Shown: in pieces, positions 50,541 through 60,840 of the stretch | Layout of the letters: every line of letters begins with the position of its first letter | Numbering within the stretch: the first letter of the stretch is position 1 | Assembly (NCBI GenBank): GCA_951799425.1 | Contig: OX637396.1 | Coordinates: 32,728,701 to 32,792,700, forward strand | DNA from: Ilex aquifolium | Taxonomy: Eukaryota > Streptophyta > Magnoliopsida > Aquifoliales > Aquifoliaceae | Direction: 5' to 3' | DNA: 64,000 bases | Made by a program: the position numbers and the translations under genes | Notes under the pieces: generated by a model | Databases searched by the model: none | What the model was told of the DNA's origin: nothing | Seen by the model: the letters and a program-made list of their open reading frames with translations, nothing else

Positions 50541-51295
50541 ATCCGTCTAGTAAATACGTCTGCAGGCCCTTCCAACAGGCCGTCTGTATACCTACCTAGT
50601 GAGTGGCGGGTTGCGAAGCCCAACCCAACCCTCGTGAATAAGGACTTAGGTTTACTCTTCCCATACCCAACCTAAAAAATATTGCACGGGCCGGGCCGGG
50701 CCGGGACACCCCCAATGAACAAATGGTATTGAAGTTCAGAAGTTGGCAGAAAAATTCGACGGCTGTGCATGAGTCCTTTGCCACCATGTGCAAGATATCG
50801 GTTGATGGATATATATGACTCAGTCGAGTCATGCGATTCGACGAGTCATTTGAGTTATTATTACTATTATTATGGAATTGGTCATGGTGTTCAACGGCAC
50901 ATGAAAATTACTAAAATCTCTGGAGAAGTTCATTTTTTTATTAGTATTTGTGCAAATTCCTATTTTAGTATATCAACAACCGATCAATATACCTTAGCTT
51001 GTTCAAAATCAATCAACAATATTATGATATTGAATCATGCATGCTATCGAAGGGTTTTTGGCCTTTCTCCTTTGCATGCCAGCATAGATACGAGATAATG
51101 GTTGCAGTCCACACGTCTCATTTTGTTGTAACAATAGTATTCATTTTTTACACAGCAAAGTGTCACTCACTCGAAATTAGTAGGGTTATGATGACTAGTT
51201 CTTGAGTTCGAAAATAATACGATGAATAGAATAATAGTCCATCCGAGTAATTGCTAAACATAATCCAATTTTTGACATGACAGAGACGTTTAACC
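50541..51295. other. CFAT-like intron 1 sequence, no gene seen
   Basis: Includes a short GC-rich GGGCCGGGCCGGG stretch at 50690-50706, possibly a decayed miniature element end. The remainder is AT-rich. Confidence 0.4.
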
Positions 51296-52281
51296 AGTGT
51301 TATCAGAATCGGATCGGACCGACCGGTTGGACCGGTGAACCAGTGAACCGAGACCTTCAACAGTCCGATTTACTAAAAAGACCATTTGGGTATATGAACC
51401 GTTGGAGAATCGGAAAACCGGCCGATTTAGAACAAAAACTGATGAACTGAAGATCAAAACAACCGGCGGTTCAAAACCATTCTTCGTCTTCTCCAAATCA
51501 GCCTTCATCTTCTCCAAATCAAGCACTCGAACAGCAGCACACGACACGACACGACACCACATATCTAGATCTTGAACACCAAACTTCCTCCACTCTGTCT
51601 TCTTCGTCTTCTCCAGATCGAGCTCTCAAACAATGACACACGACACCACAAATCTAGATCATCTCGAACACTAGATTTCGAAGTCTCGAACATCAGAATT
51701 TTTCTTCTCCCCTCTCTCTCCACGTAGACACACACTCATAGTTGGTGGGTATTGCCTCACAGTTGGTGGGGTGGTGGGTATTGCCTCACAACATCAGATT
51801 TTTTTCTTCTCCTCTCTCTCTTTTTCTCTCTCCACGCAGACACACACTCACAGTTGGTGGGGTGGGTTTTTGCTGGGTATTGCCTCTCTCTCTCTCTCTC
51901 TACATGCGCGCAGTACACCACACACAGATTACTCTATTTATTTTTTTATCAACACTAACCAAATTTTAGGATCAAATTAAGAGCCCAAATGACATGACAG
52001 TTGACTTGGACTTCTTTATTTAGTGCCATGTCATTTGAGCCCCAATAAAAAGTTCAAATAATATGCTGTCATCTCATTTGGTCTTTTAATTGGTCCAAAA
52101 ATTTGGTCAGCGTATCATAACTGTTTTTTTATTGTGATTATGAATTTTTTAGTAAAATTATTATATTTTATTTTTTTTTATTATAATACCGGTCCGATCA
52201 GTTGATTCATTGGTTGAATCAGTGAACCATTGATTTGGTCCCTCTACTGGTTCAATGTCCGGTCCAATTTTGATAACATTG
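51296..52281. mobile_element. Mutator-like element, 986 bases, with internal duplications
   Basis: The left terminus contains GTGTTATCAGAATCGGA and the right terminus its near complement (CCAATTTTGATAACATT). 9-base duplications CGTTTAACC are at 51287-51295 and 52282-52290. Subterminal ACCGGT-rich segments face each other. The interior carries two diverged copies of a ~100-base segment (CACGACACCAC..., then CACAGTTGGTGGG...TATTGCC). No transposase frame. Confidence 0.75.
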
Positions 52282-52962
52282 CGTTTAACCGATAAAATCT
52301 GAAGAAAACAGAGATGTTTTTCATTTTTTTTTCCCATTTCTTGATTTAGGATTGTAGGAATAGTTGGAGAGTTAAGAGAACCATAAGAAAGGCTTGTTTC
52401 ATCAACCAAAACACGACCCGATTATTAATTATGTCAACTTACTGTCAAAATGTTACTACCGACACAAATCCGAAATGATTATACGGAAAAATAAAATAAA
52501 TAAACAACTCACCTGAACGGCAAGCACACCATGCTTCTTAATGGGGACCAATTTCCCATCAACGGAGTCATCAGGGTGATAGAGGTCGAGGTCTTTGAGC
52601 TCCACATTTGCATAAGCTAGGGCAAAATCGACGCCCCGGTTGTTGCAGAGCAGCTCAGGCTCGCCGAGGCGGTTCTTAACTACTTCTCCGGCTAATGCAT
52701 AGATTCTTGATTGTGTTCACCATGTTTTCGAACTGTTCTTGGTCAGTTCTTTTCTTGTAGCAGAAGAAAACTCCCACGTCCAACGGTAGTAGAAGCAAAT
52801 CCAGGTTTGACATTGGTAACCAATGCTCCTGCGTTGACAGCACCGCTGCCACCACCTCTCTCTTCTTTATGATCACAGAAAATCCACAAGAACCCATCTT
52901 ACTTTTAGAGAGAGGGAGAGATGACAGTGGTCAAGGTGCAAGATGATGAACTTGTGGGCAGA

Positions 52963-52970
52963 TTTATATA
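52963..52970 (-). promoter_or_regulatory. TATA box of the CFAT-like pseudogene
   Basis: The - strand reads GTTATATAAATC; TATATAAA lies 66 bases upstream of the ATG at 52897, leaving room for a ~35-base 5' UTR. The promoter core therefore survives although the coding sequence is broken. Confidence 0.6.
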
Positions 52971-53239
52971 ACTCGGATTCAAAGTGTAGTTAAAGCCTAA
53001 TATGTTCGAAACACACATCATCAGGCTAGCATCAAACTAGAGTTAAGAATGGTCGTGCTGACTTGGCAGTGTATCAAAGTTATGTTGTGTTAAAATTTAA
53101 TGGAATCATACATAATATTTTTATCACCCTGTATAGCTAAGTTTTAATCTGTGTAGTGGATCCACTCATACCATACGAGCAGTAAATCTCTATGGGAAGC
53201 AAAACCTACTTAATCCTGCTCATGGAATTGGAGGTGTCT

Positions 53240-54118
53240 GTTGAATCTCCAAGAAGTTTTCAAGTCTCTAATGGTCCACATCATTGGAGATGATCAGAAT
53301 ACTGGGACCATCATTGGAGATGATCAGAATACTAGTCTCTGGTATGACAACTGGCACCCCTTAGGTCCCCTCTTGCAAACCAATGAACAAAGGCTAATCC
53401 AAGTCACTAGAATTCCTAAGGAACTAAGGAAGCCATGGTTAGTACGATTGTGACTGGCAACCAATGGGACGGGTCTGATGCTGACTCAGAATATTTGCAA
53501 GCAATTGCCAACTCAATGCCAAACTATTCACCAGATCAGAGCAGAGCAGACTCGGTAAAATGGATTCCAAGTCCTTCAGGAAAATACTCAGTAAGTTCCA
53601 CTTGGGCACATATCAGGGTTATGGGTTCTGCAGTCAGATGGCATAAACTCATCTGGTTTGGGCAAAACATACCTAGAATGGCTTTCACTTTCTGACTTGC
53701 TGTCAAAAATATGTTGAGCAGAAAGGATAGAATCTTGGCGTACACTAACCAGTAATGGCGCTGAATGCATCTTATGCATGCAGGCTACAGATTCTCACCA
53801 CCACCTCTTCTTTGAATGTGAATTCTCCCACAAAGTCTGGACATCTATTCTCCTCATCAGCAATATCCACTAGCAGCAGAGGTTGTGGAATGAATTCATA
53901 CTACACTCCTATACATGCACCTCACAGCTAGTGTTTTACTTTCTTGTTGTTTTGCTACCTGACTCAGTGGTTTTGCATTCTGGTGGGAAGTACTAGCTCA
54001 AGGACTATACTCCCCCTAAAATGCAAATCATAAGTTAGGCTTTTGTAAGTTTATCTTCGCTCATCACTTGTATAGATTTTGCCTATCAATGAAATTTTAC
54101 CTTCCAAAAAAAAAAAAA
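53240..54118 (+). mobile_element. Degenerate LINE 3' end (zf-RVT region)
   Basis: Pieces in shifting frames give SLWYDNWHPLGPLL, then VKWIPSPSGKYSVSSTW, then RWHKLIWFGQNIPRMAF and LAVKNMLSRKDRI. This is the zinc-binding C-terminal region of plant L1-type reverse transcriptases. There is at least one frameshift near 53430 and an in-frame TGA near 53694. A 30-base direct duplication (ATTGGAGATGATCAGAATAC) is at 53280-53335. It ends with TATCAATGAAATTTTACCTTCC and a poly-A at 54107-54118. Only the 3' end is present. Confidence 0.8.
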
Positions 54119-54278
54119 GATTTAATCTTCGCTCATCACTTGTATACACTGTAAGCCTTGTTTAGACTATTATTATTATTAGTATTATCATTTTGTAGTT
54201 GTTATTGTTGTTGTATTTAGTTCATTTTGTGTTAACCCATTTATTTAATTAATCTAACGGGTCTTATCTATTTACCAG

Positions 54279-54863
54279 TGATGATACCTAGAAAAAAGCT
54301 CTAAGTATGAGCTCGGACATTGAGGTCAGACAAGGAGGTCAGACACAGTAACCAGGGCTCCGCAATCCAGACCTCAAGCTCTGCTCAAAGAAAACAAATG
54401 GGAAATTGAAAGGGAAACAGCTGGCTGGTGAATGGCATCCTCAAAGCAATGGAAAGCTAGAATCAAGGCACAAAACTCTCAACTAACCAAGATTCTCTCC
54501 CAAAAATCAAGGAAGATCCCACGGATGAAGGGCAAAGATCTCGGTAAAAATCCCTTAGAGATAGGAATTACACTATAAATATTGTACATCGCCTCAATCA
54601 AGGGGCAGAGAACCCTACTGGCATCAAAGACATCTTGTAAAATATTTTCTAGATGAATATAGATTCTTGGAGCAAGAGACTCCATTGAAGAGTGGACTAG
54701 CCGAGCTCAATAGCCGGTGAACCACTATATTTCTATGTGTTACACACACCGCACCTCAGATAACTAGAGCACTCACACACAATTTCATGAGCCTCGTAGC
54801 TCAGATCCATCCCATACCATCGAACCCAAACTCATTGCACATTCGTGTAAAATTACATCATCA
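54279..54863 (+). repeat. 5' LTR of the gag-only retrotransposon
   Basis: 585 bases, TG...CA, with the AAAGACATCTTGTAAAATA and AATATTGTACATCG segments shared with the 3' copy. Differences seen: GGTCAGACA here against GGTCAAACA, and TTGCACATT against TTGCTCATT. Confidence 0.93.
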
Positions 54864-54925
54864 GTTTGGCGTCGTCTGTGGGAACGACAGTTCTTGTTAC
54901 AAATATACTGATTTTTCAGTGATTG

Positions 54926-56185
54926 ATGGTTTCTACACGAAACATGAGTAGAAGTCAAATAAATCCACCACGAGTGACAGATCAACATGACGCCACCGAC
55001 GACGGACAGCCTGAGAACGTCCAGGAGACGAATCCTCCCAGGGGAGTTCCCCCCACCAACAATGAGTTGGCAACCCTTCGCCAAGCCAACGAGCGCTTGA
55101 TACAACAAAATGAGGAACTCTTGAAACACTTGCACTGCCCACAGGAGGCACAACGGGCCCAAGAAGGCCAGAATAACCCCCCACGCAGGGAGCAGCAACA
55201 CCCCAACCCCCTCAGAGAAGCCGACGAAAGGTTGGAAAATAGCCAGACCATGGGGGAAGTCCCTCATCAACCCCTTAGGAACGGCCACAACGAAGAGGTA
55301 CAAAGTCAGAACGATGGGGGCGAGAGGGACGATTTTTTTCCCTATCAGTAGGACAAGAGAGAACAACACTGGGAGCAACGTTTTAAGGACATCCAGCAAA
55401 AGCTCAGCCACATGAAAGAGGCTATAAAGAGCAAGACTCCGGTTACAATGGACGCCCTAGTACAACAGACTAAGTCCCCATTCACCACTGGAGTGCTGCA
55501 CTTTCCTCTCCCACCAAAGTTCAGGATGCCTCAGATAGAGGTCTTTGACGGAACGAAAGATCCCGTAGATCATCTCAACACTTACAAGAACCAGATGGAG
55601 CTGCATGGATACCAGGATCCTGTACGTTGCAGAGCTTTTGCCATCACGTTAAAAGGCTCTGCCCTGGCCTGGTTTCACAGTCTCCCACCAGCCTCGATCT
55701 CATCCTTTAGAGAGCTCTCCATAGCTTTTGTATCTCACTTTATAGGAGCTCGGATATACAGAAAGCCGAGCTACCACCTGTTGAATGTAAAACAGGGACC
55801 CAACGAGAACCTACGGTCTTATGTCCAAAAGTTCAATTCAGAATCCCTGAAGATAGATATTCCAGATGAGAAGTTTGCTATCACTGCTTTCATTGCTGGA
55901 TTAGGAGTGAAATCGAAAGATTTGATATTTTTTATATCAAAGAACCCGCAAGCAAGCATGGCAGAGGTGTTGGCTAAAGCAGAAAAATATATTAATGGCG
56001 AGGAAGCCCTTCTCTCAAAGGTAGGGAGCTCATCCTCACAGAAGGAAAAAGTGAAGGAAGAAAATAAGAGGGATCGAAGTCCTAGGAAAGAAAGAGGACG
56101 AGATAGGTCCCCAAGAAGATACAGGGATCGCTCCCCCAAGAGAAGGGAAGATGTCAGAGAACAAGACGAGCTCTTCAGCTTATGA
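54926..56185 (+). CDS. Retrotransposon gag, with one in-frame TAG
   Basis: The frame runs from MVSTRNMSRSQ to DVREQDELFSL with a TAG at 55349-55351, about 140 codons in. Before it lies a Gln/Asn/Glu-rich, probably coiled segment. After it lies the retrotransposon gag (capsid-like) domain: FRMPQIEVFDGTKDP, then HLNTYKNQMELHGY, LKGSALAWFHSLPP, FVSHFIGAR and NENLRSYVQKFN. The tail is Arg/Ser-rich (RDRSPRK, RRYRDRSPKRR). No CCHC zinc knuckle is visible. The last codons overlap the first hairpin repeat. The TAG either kills the copy or is read through; I cannot tell which. Confidence 0.85.
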
Positions 56186-56192
56186 ACATCAT

Positions 56193-56408
56193 ATGAGCTC
56201 TTCAGCTCATAAATTTAAGATGAGCTCTTCAGCTCATAAACTCAAGATGAGCTCTTCAGCTCATAAACTCAAGATAAGCTCTTTAGCTCATAAATTTAAG
56301 ATGAGCTCTTCAGCTCATAAACTCAAGATGAACTCTTCAACTCATAAACATCCGATGAGTTCTTCAGCTCATAAATTCATGATGGGCTCTTCAGCTCATA
56401 AATTCACG
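56193..56408 (+). repeat. 27-base tandem hairpin repeat, eight units
   Basis: Unit ATGAGCT-CTTC-AGCTCAT followed by nine bases (AAATTTAAG or AAACTCAAG). Each unit contains a 7-base stem with a 4-base loop. A partial unit already occurs at 56167 inside the gag end. The unit is a multiple of three, so one frame reads a 9-residue repeat (MSSSAHKFK). Confidence 0.9.
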
Positions 56409-56808
56409 ATGAACTCTTCAGTTCATCACTTGAGCCACGCAGCTCACGATGAACTATTCAGTTCATAACTTGAGCCAAGCAGCTCACGATGAACTCTTCA
56501 GTTCATAACTTGAGCCACGCAGCTCACGATGAACTATTCAGTTCATAACTTGAGCCAAACAGCTCACGATGAACTCTTCAGTTCATAACTTGAGCCAAGC
56601 AGCTCACGATGAACTGTTCAGTTCATAACTTGAGCCAAGCAACTCACGATGAACTCTTCAGTTCATAACTTGAGCCACGCAGCTCACGATGAACTATTCA
56701 GTTCATAACTTGAGCCAAGCAGCTCACGCTGAACTCTTCAGCTCATAATATGAGCCACGTAGCTCACGCTGAACTATTCAGTTCATGATATGAGCAACAC
56801 AGCCCACG
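56409..56808 (+). repeat. 40-base tandem hairpin repeat, ten units
   Basis: Unit ATGAACT-CTTC-AGTTCAT, AACT, then TGAGC-CACGCA-GCTCA and CG. Each holds two hairpins. Loop bases alternate between neighbouring units (CTTC then ATTC; CACG then CAAG), which points to an 80-base higher-order unit. It follows directly on the 27-base array and shares its palindromic core. Confidence 0.9.
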
Positions 56809-57081
56809 AAGAACTCCAATAGTTCAGAAAAGAGCCTAGGAGCTCGGAATGGGCTATTTAATTCCTAAAAAGAGCTCAGCAGCTCATAAAGTCAATAATT
56901 GTGCTTTAAGAAGCACTGAAGTACTTCTCGAAGCAATGGGAACTCGGCAACCGTAGGAAAAGCAGCAGCTCTCTGCACCTCGAGCTCATGCAAATCGAGG
57001 TCGATGTGTGGAAGTCTATCTCAATTCAGCATCGACTCAGCCCCTGCCCAAGCTCGCTTGGGCCAAGGGCTGGGGGGCAAC

Positions 57082-57666
57082 TGATGATACCTAGAAAAAA
57101 GCTCTAAGTATGAGCTCGGACATTGAGGTCAAACAAGGAGGTCAGACACAGTAACCAGGGCTCCGCAATCCAGACCTCAAGCTCTGCTCAAAGAAAACAA
57201 ATGGGAAATTGAAAGGGAAACAGCTGGCTGGTGAATGGCATCCTCAAAGCAATGGAAAGCTAGAATCAAGGCACAAAACTCTCAACTAACCAAGATTCTC
57301 TCCCAAAAATCAAGGAAGATCCCACGGATGAAGGGCAAAGATCTCGGTAAAAATCCCTTAGAGATAGGAATTACACTATAAATATTGTACATCGCCTCAA
57401 TCAAGGGGCAGAGAACCCTACTGGCATCAAAGACATCTTGTAAAATATTTTCTAGATGAATATAGATTCTTGGAGCAAGAGACTCCATTGAAGAGTGGAC
57501 TAGCCGAGCTCAATAGCCGGTGAACCACTATATTTCTATGTGTTACACACACCGCACCTCAGATAACTAGAGCACTCACACACAATTTCATGAGCCTCGT
57601 AGCTCAGATCCATCCCATACCATCGAACCCAAACTCATTGCTCATTCGTGTAAAATTACATCATCA
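57082..57666 (+). repeat. 3' LTR of the gag-only retrotransposon
   Basis: 585 bases, preceded by a purine-rich tract and followed by the ACCAG duplication. Almost identical to the 5' LTR. Confidence 0.93.
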
Positions 57667-57671
57667 ACCAG

Positions 57672-58399
57672 CTAAACTTACTAAGTTTTTTTGAATTTTA
57701 TAATGAGTTTCCAGATGGTCTCTCGAATTACCTAACCTACTCAAATGACATAAAGTTCCATAGGATAAGGTCTCTTGGTATCAAAATATGCATCTTACTA
57801 AAAATGGAAGGGTAATGTTATTGTGATATTTAAAATTGACATAATGATGTATCAACTGTTAAAGTTTCAATGAAGAAGTGTAAGGATTACAATCACAACA
57901 CTACTATTAGACTATGTCATTGTTCATGATGCACAAATTGATTTGTACACCACCTGTCAAGTAAACGGTAATAAATGCAGTAGTAAAGTAGAGAGAGATA
58001 GAAACACAAGGATTTATAGTGGTTCGGTCAACGTGACCTACGTCCATTTTGAATGGCTAGGGTCGCCGAGTATTTTATTACTTCAAGTGTGTAGGGAGAG
58101 CAGGGAATTACAAGTTGAGAGAGATAGGAGAGTTGTGCTCGACTAAATGTGATTTGCCCCCCAAGTGTTGGAGGGGCTAACAATTTATAGTCGCCTCTTA
58201 ACAGATTGTGGCGACTTAATAGTAACTAAATGGCTAATCTTGTGGAGCTGGTGACTTCTTCTCAATGGATGAGGTAGTTGCGGTGCTCTCCATAAGATTC
58301 GGTCAAAGGATGAGATGGGGGTTGACTCTTTCCAAGGCGGGGAGGATGAGACTCTTGGATGACCATGCATGCTCCTTTGCTGATGTAGCTCTTTGAACC
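57672..58399. other. Intergenic sequence with a repeat fragment
   Basis: 57945-58190 contains ATTTATAGTGGTTCGGTCAA and a GTGACCTACGTCCATTTTG segment that resemble plant LTR-derived repeats, but no ends or coding parts are visible. No gene. Confidence 0.35.
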
Positions 58400-58407
58400 C
58401 TTATGAG

Positions 58408-59669
58408 CAGTGGCGGAGCCAAGCTTCTCTCACAGCGGGGGCAACATAAAATTCAAATAAGAATAAGAATATTTATTTTTGTAAAAATAACTACATAAAA
58501 AAGTAATGTTAAAAAAAAAAAAGACACACTATAAAAGCTATTCATAAATGCCAATTAAGATCATACGAGTAAACTCATTTCTTGAATTGAACTTTCATTA
58601 TTATCCAATTTTCTAAGAGATTGATCATTGTACATAATATTCCAAAGAGATCGATACACTCAATTCAAATCCAAATGGTCATAGCTGCTAACTGTTAGCC
58701 AAAAAAAAAAAGAAGTAATAATAACATAACTCTAATTATAGTGCTAAGAAAATTAAAAAAAATCGAAAAACTGTCGAAATTATAGAAATTGTTTATGCGT
58801 TATCTCTCATAATAGCTTTGACAGAATTTCTCATTTTCTTTAAAGCTATCCACTCAATGTATTAGCTAAACGCTAATAGAATCAAAAACGAATTGACGAA
58901 AAGATTAAAGAGAAAAGATAAAAAGAGAGAAAAAAGAATAAGAGGATACCAAAAAAGAAAAATTATGAGAAAATAATGTTTACAATCATGTATAGTTATG
59001 CTAATATCTTATTAGGCTTGCACTATGTATCAATTATGTTTAATAAGAATGTGTTGTGTTTATCTATGTTCGTGTCGAATCATTTATTTGGGAGATCTAA
59101 TGGGTCCATTCACCCAAATCTATTAAGATTAAACCACCATAATTCTGAGTTAATTTTGTGACATATTTATGAGCCACATTAAAATTGTTAGCATTATAAT
59201 ACTTAATTAAAATTATCCAAATAAAGAAAATTGGATGCCACTAGCCTATAAAGATCGAGTGTGACCCAAAACAAATGCAAATTCGTTGGAATTTTAATTA
59301 AATGTTTGTTTCATTCAGAATCATTAGATCTAAAAGTGAGGACATATACGGTTAGGATCACTTTCTATTTTTGTTGGAGACTTTTTTTTTTTGGGATCTG
59401 ATTTTACTGGAGTGAGAACAAATCTGTATTTTTGATGTTTCATTTTAGCTCTATAGTCCCCAAATATGTAGAGCCGACACATGGATCCCAGTCAACATGT
59501 AAGTCTACCAAATTTGTAGAAATTCATATTTAAAATACACAAATACCACTAACTTTTTTACAATATTTCAATGGGGGCAAGATCCTAAAATTTTGAAAAT
59601 ACTAAATGTATCCCAATTTTTTTCAAAATTGCAGTGGGGGCAACTGCCCCCACTGTGGCTCCGCCCCTG
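58408..59669. mobile_element. Non-autonomous hAT element, 1262 bases
   Basis: Termini CAGTGGCGGAGCCA and (complement of the right end) CAGGGGCGGAGCCA form short inverted repeats. Perfect 8-base target duplications CTTATGAG lie at 58400-58407 and 59670-59677, the hAT length. Subterminal GGGGGCAA motifs occur on both sides. The interior is AT-rich without a transposase. Confidence 0.9.
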
Positions 59670-59677
59670 CTTATGAG

Positions 59678-60544
59678 CTTGATTGGGCATGGACTACTTT
59701 GGGCTAGACTTGTTGAATTTCTCTTAATTCGGTCTCTTAATTTAAACTGGACTTATAATATAAGTTGGGCCCTTGGGCCAGGCCCATCAATTGTCACATC
59801 TAGGATTGTCAATAGATCAGATTCTGATCTGAATTCGATTAGCCAGGTTTGGATTAATATTTTTTTACCGATAATTTGAATTCGAATCTGAATCCCATAT
59901 TTTATATTTCACGAATTCGGATTTGGATATACCTAAAATATTTATAGATTTTTATATAAATATTTTTAAAAAAAAAGTGATTATTTAAATAAATTTAGTT
60001 AAAATTTAGGCATAATTTATTAAAATTTAATTAATTAAATTATTTGAATCGAATCGGATTGTTAACGGATTCGGATATGGACCACAAAGATAAAATTCGT
60101 CAAATTATCGGATCAAAGTTTTAAAAAAGAATTTGGATTCGGATTTAGATCACTCAGAATCCAATTCAAACTCGGTCCGTTGATAAACCTACTCACATCA
60201 TTAAGTCAATTTTTGTAGGTACCACTCAATAGAATTACTCTGGAAGAGAAGAGTAGTTAGATTAAGGAAACACACACATTTGAACAAGTCCAAGGATGGA
60301 TATATCCCATTCAACTTAAAACCTAATTTTATTTTATTTTTGTCAGTAAGATTGTTTCGTTGATTAGAAATTTTGGATAATTCGAAATAACTCAAGACAT
60401 GCCCGAAGGCTCCGATCCGAATAACTGTTAAAACAAAGGTATGGTGGTTGTCTAATGCAATAGATTATGGAGATAGTTCACATTTTAAAATGTAATTAGC
60501 AAGTTTGACACTTGTCTAGTCTAGCACAAATGACGAGGCCAAAA
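59678..60544. other. Intergenic sequence with a fold-back element
   Basis: About 59805-60195 has inverted ends (ATTGTCAATAGATCAGATT and, inverted, TTATCAACGGACCGAGTTT) with GGATTCGGAT motifs inside, like a hAT-type miniature element. No gene. Confidence 0.45.
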
Positions 60545-60785
60545 TCGAGAGAGATTCTTTGATGTAGCGTATGATACATTTGATAGCTTGGAGATGATAT
60601 GTTGCTTGAGAACGTTGAAATTGACAAACTTGATGCATGAAATAACGTAAGTCCAAGTGATTATGATAAACTGAAGAGTACCAATGAAATTTCAATACTC
60701 ATTTAAGTCAGATAATGATGTGTTATCGTTTTGTGATATCAACATGATATGAGAGACATATGACATGCTTTGTCGCCAAATATAT

Positions 60786-60786
<1 letters not shown>
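60545..60786 (-). mobile_element. Ty1/Copia remnant, second copy
   Basis: Closely matches 32695-32905 (shared ATTTGATAGCTTGGA, ATACTCATTTRRGTCAGATAATGATGTGTT and GACATGCTTTG). It sits in the same position next to a GA run and a CFAT-like fragment, so it was copied with them. Confidence 0.65.

Positions 60787-60787
<1 letters not shown>

Positions 60788-60835
<48 letters not shown>
60788..60835. repeat. (GA)n microsatellite
   Basis: About 48 bases of pure GA, directly joined to the 3' end of CFAT-like copy Q. A shorter, interrupted GA run sits at the same place in copy P (33087-33120). Confidence 0.95.

Positions 60836-60840
<5 letters not shown>

Larger units (their letters stand above)
40548..52897 (-). 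pseudogene. CFAT: Coniferyl alcohol acyltransferase-like BAHD gene, disabled twice
   Basis: On the - strand exon 1 is 52897-52513, exon 2 is 41770-41245 and exon 3 is 40972-40548, with intact GT-AG sites. The protein matches the petunia CFAT type of BAHD acyltransferase, which transfers acetyl from acetyl-CoA to coniferyl alcohol in phenylpropene scent synthesis. It starts [20 protein letters not shown], with [12 protein letters not shown] near residue 26. The catalytic HxxxD is intact in [16 protein letters not shown], as is DFGWG near the C-terminus, followed by [14 protein letters not shown]. Two lesions break it. After ...MVNTIKN (52703) the frame shifts: about 26 bases that should encode the segment before YALAGEVV are missing, giving a stop 14 codons later. 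In exon 3, Trp in LID-W-VELHRP is TAG (40875-40877). Intron 1 is 10.7 kb of nested repeats. The codons between the lesions remain well conserved, so inactivation looks recent. Confidence 0.9.
54279..57666 (+). mobile_element. Gag-only LTR retrotransposon (TR-GAG type), 3388 bases
   Basis: Two 585-base LTRs (54279-54863 and 57082-57666), both TGATGATACC...ACATCATCA, bound the element. The target duplication is ACCAG on both sides (54274-54278 and 57667-57671). I count two differences between the LTRs, so insertion is recent. A primer-binding-like TTTGGCGTCGTCTGTGGG follows LTR1, and a purine tract (AAGGGCTGGGGGGCAA) precedes LTR2. The only coding sequence is a Gypsy-like gag; protease, RT, RNase H and integrase are absent. 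It must rely on an autonomous partner. The space after gag is filled with tandem hairpin repeats. Confidence 0.93.

Noticed and set aside
50690-50706. GC-rich repeat as a CpG-type promoter
   Set aside because: It is only three GGGCC units with no gene start nearby, more like a decayed miniature-element end.
52676-52730. Explaining the CFAT exon 1 frameshift as a small intron
   Set aside because: No GT-AG pair around 52702 restores the frame, and the expected coding segment before YALAGEVV is simply absent, so splicing cannot recover it.
54785-55411. 208-codon hydrophobic frame on the - strand across the 5' LTR and gag
   Set aside because: It is antisense to the gag frame and has no homology signal.
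56193-56808. Regularly spaced palindromic repeats resembling a CRISPR array
   Set aside because: They are directly tandem with no unique spacers, sit between gag and the 3' LTR of a plant retrotransposon, and the genome is eukaryotic.
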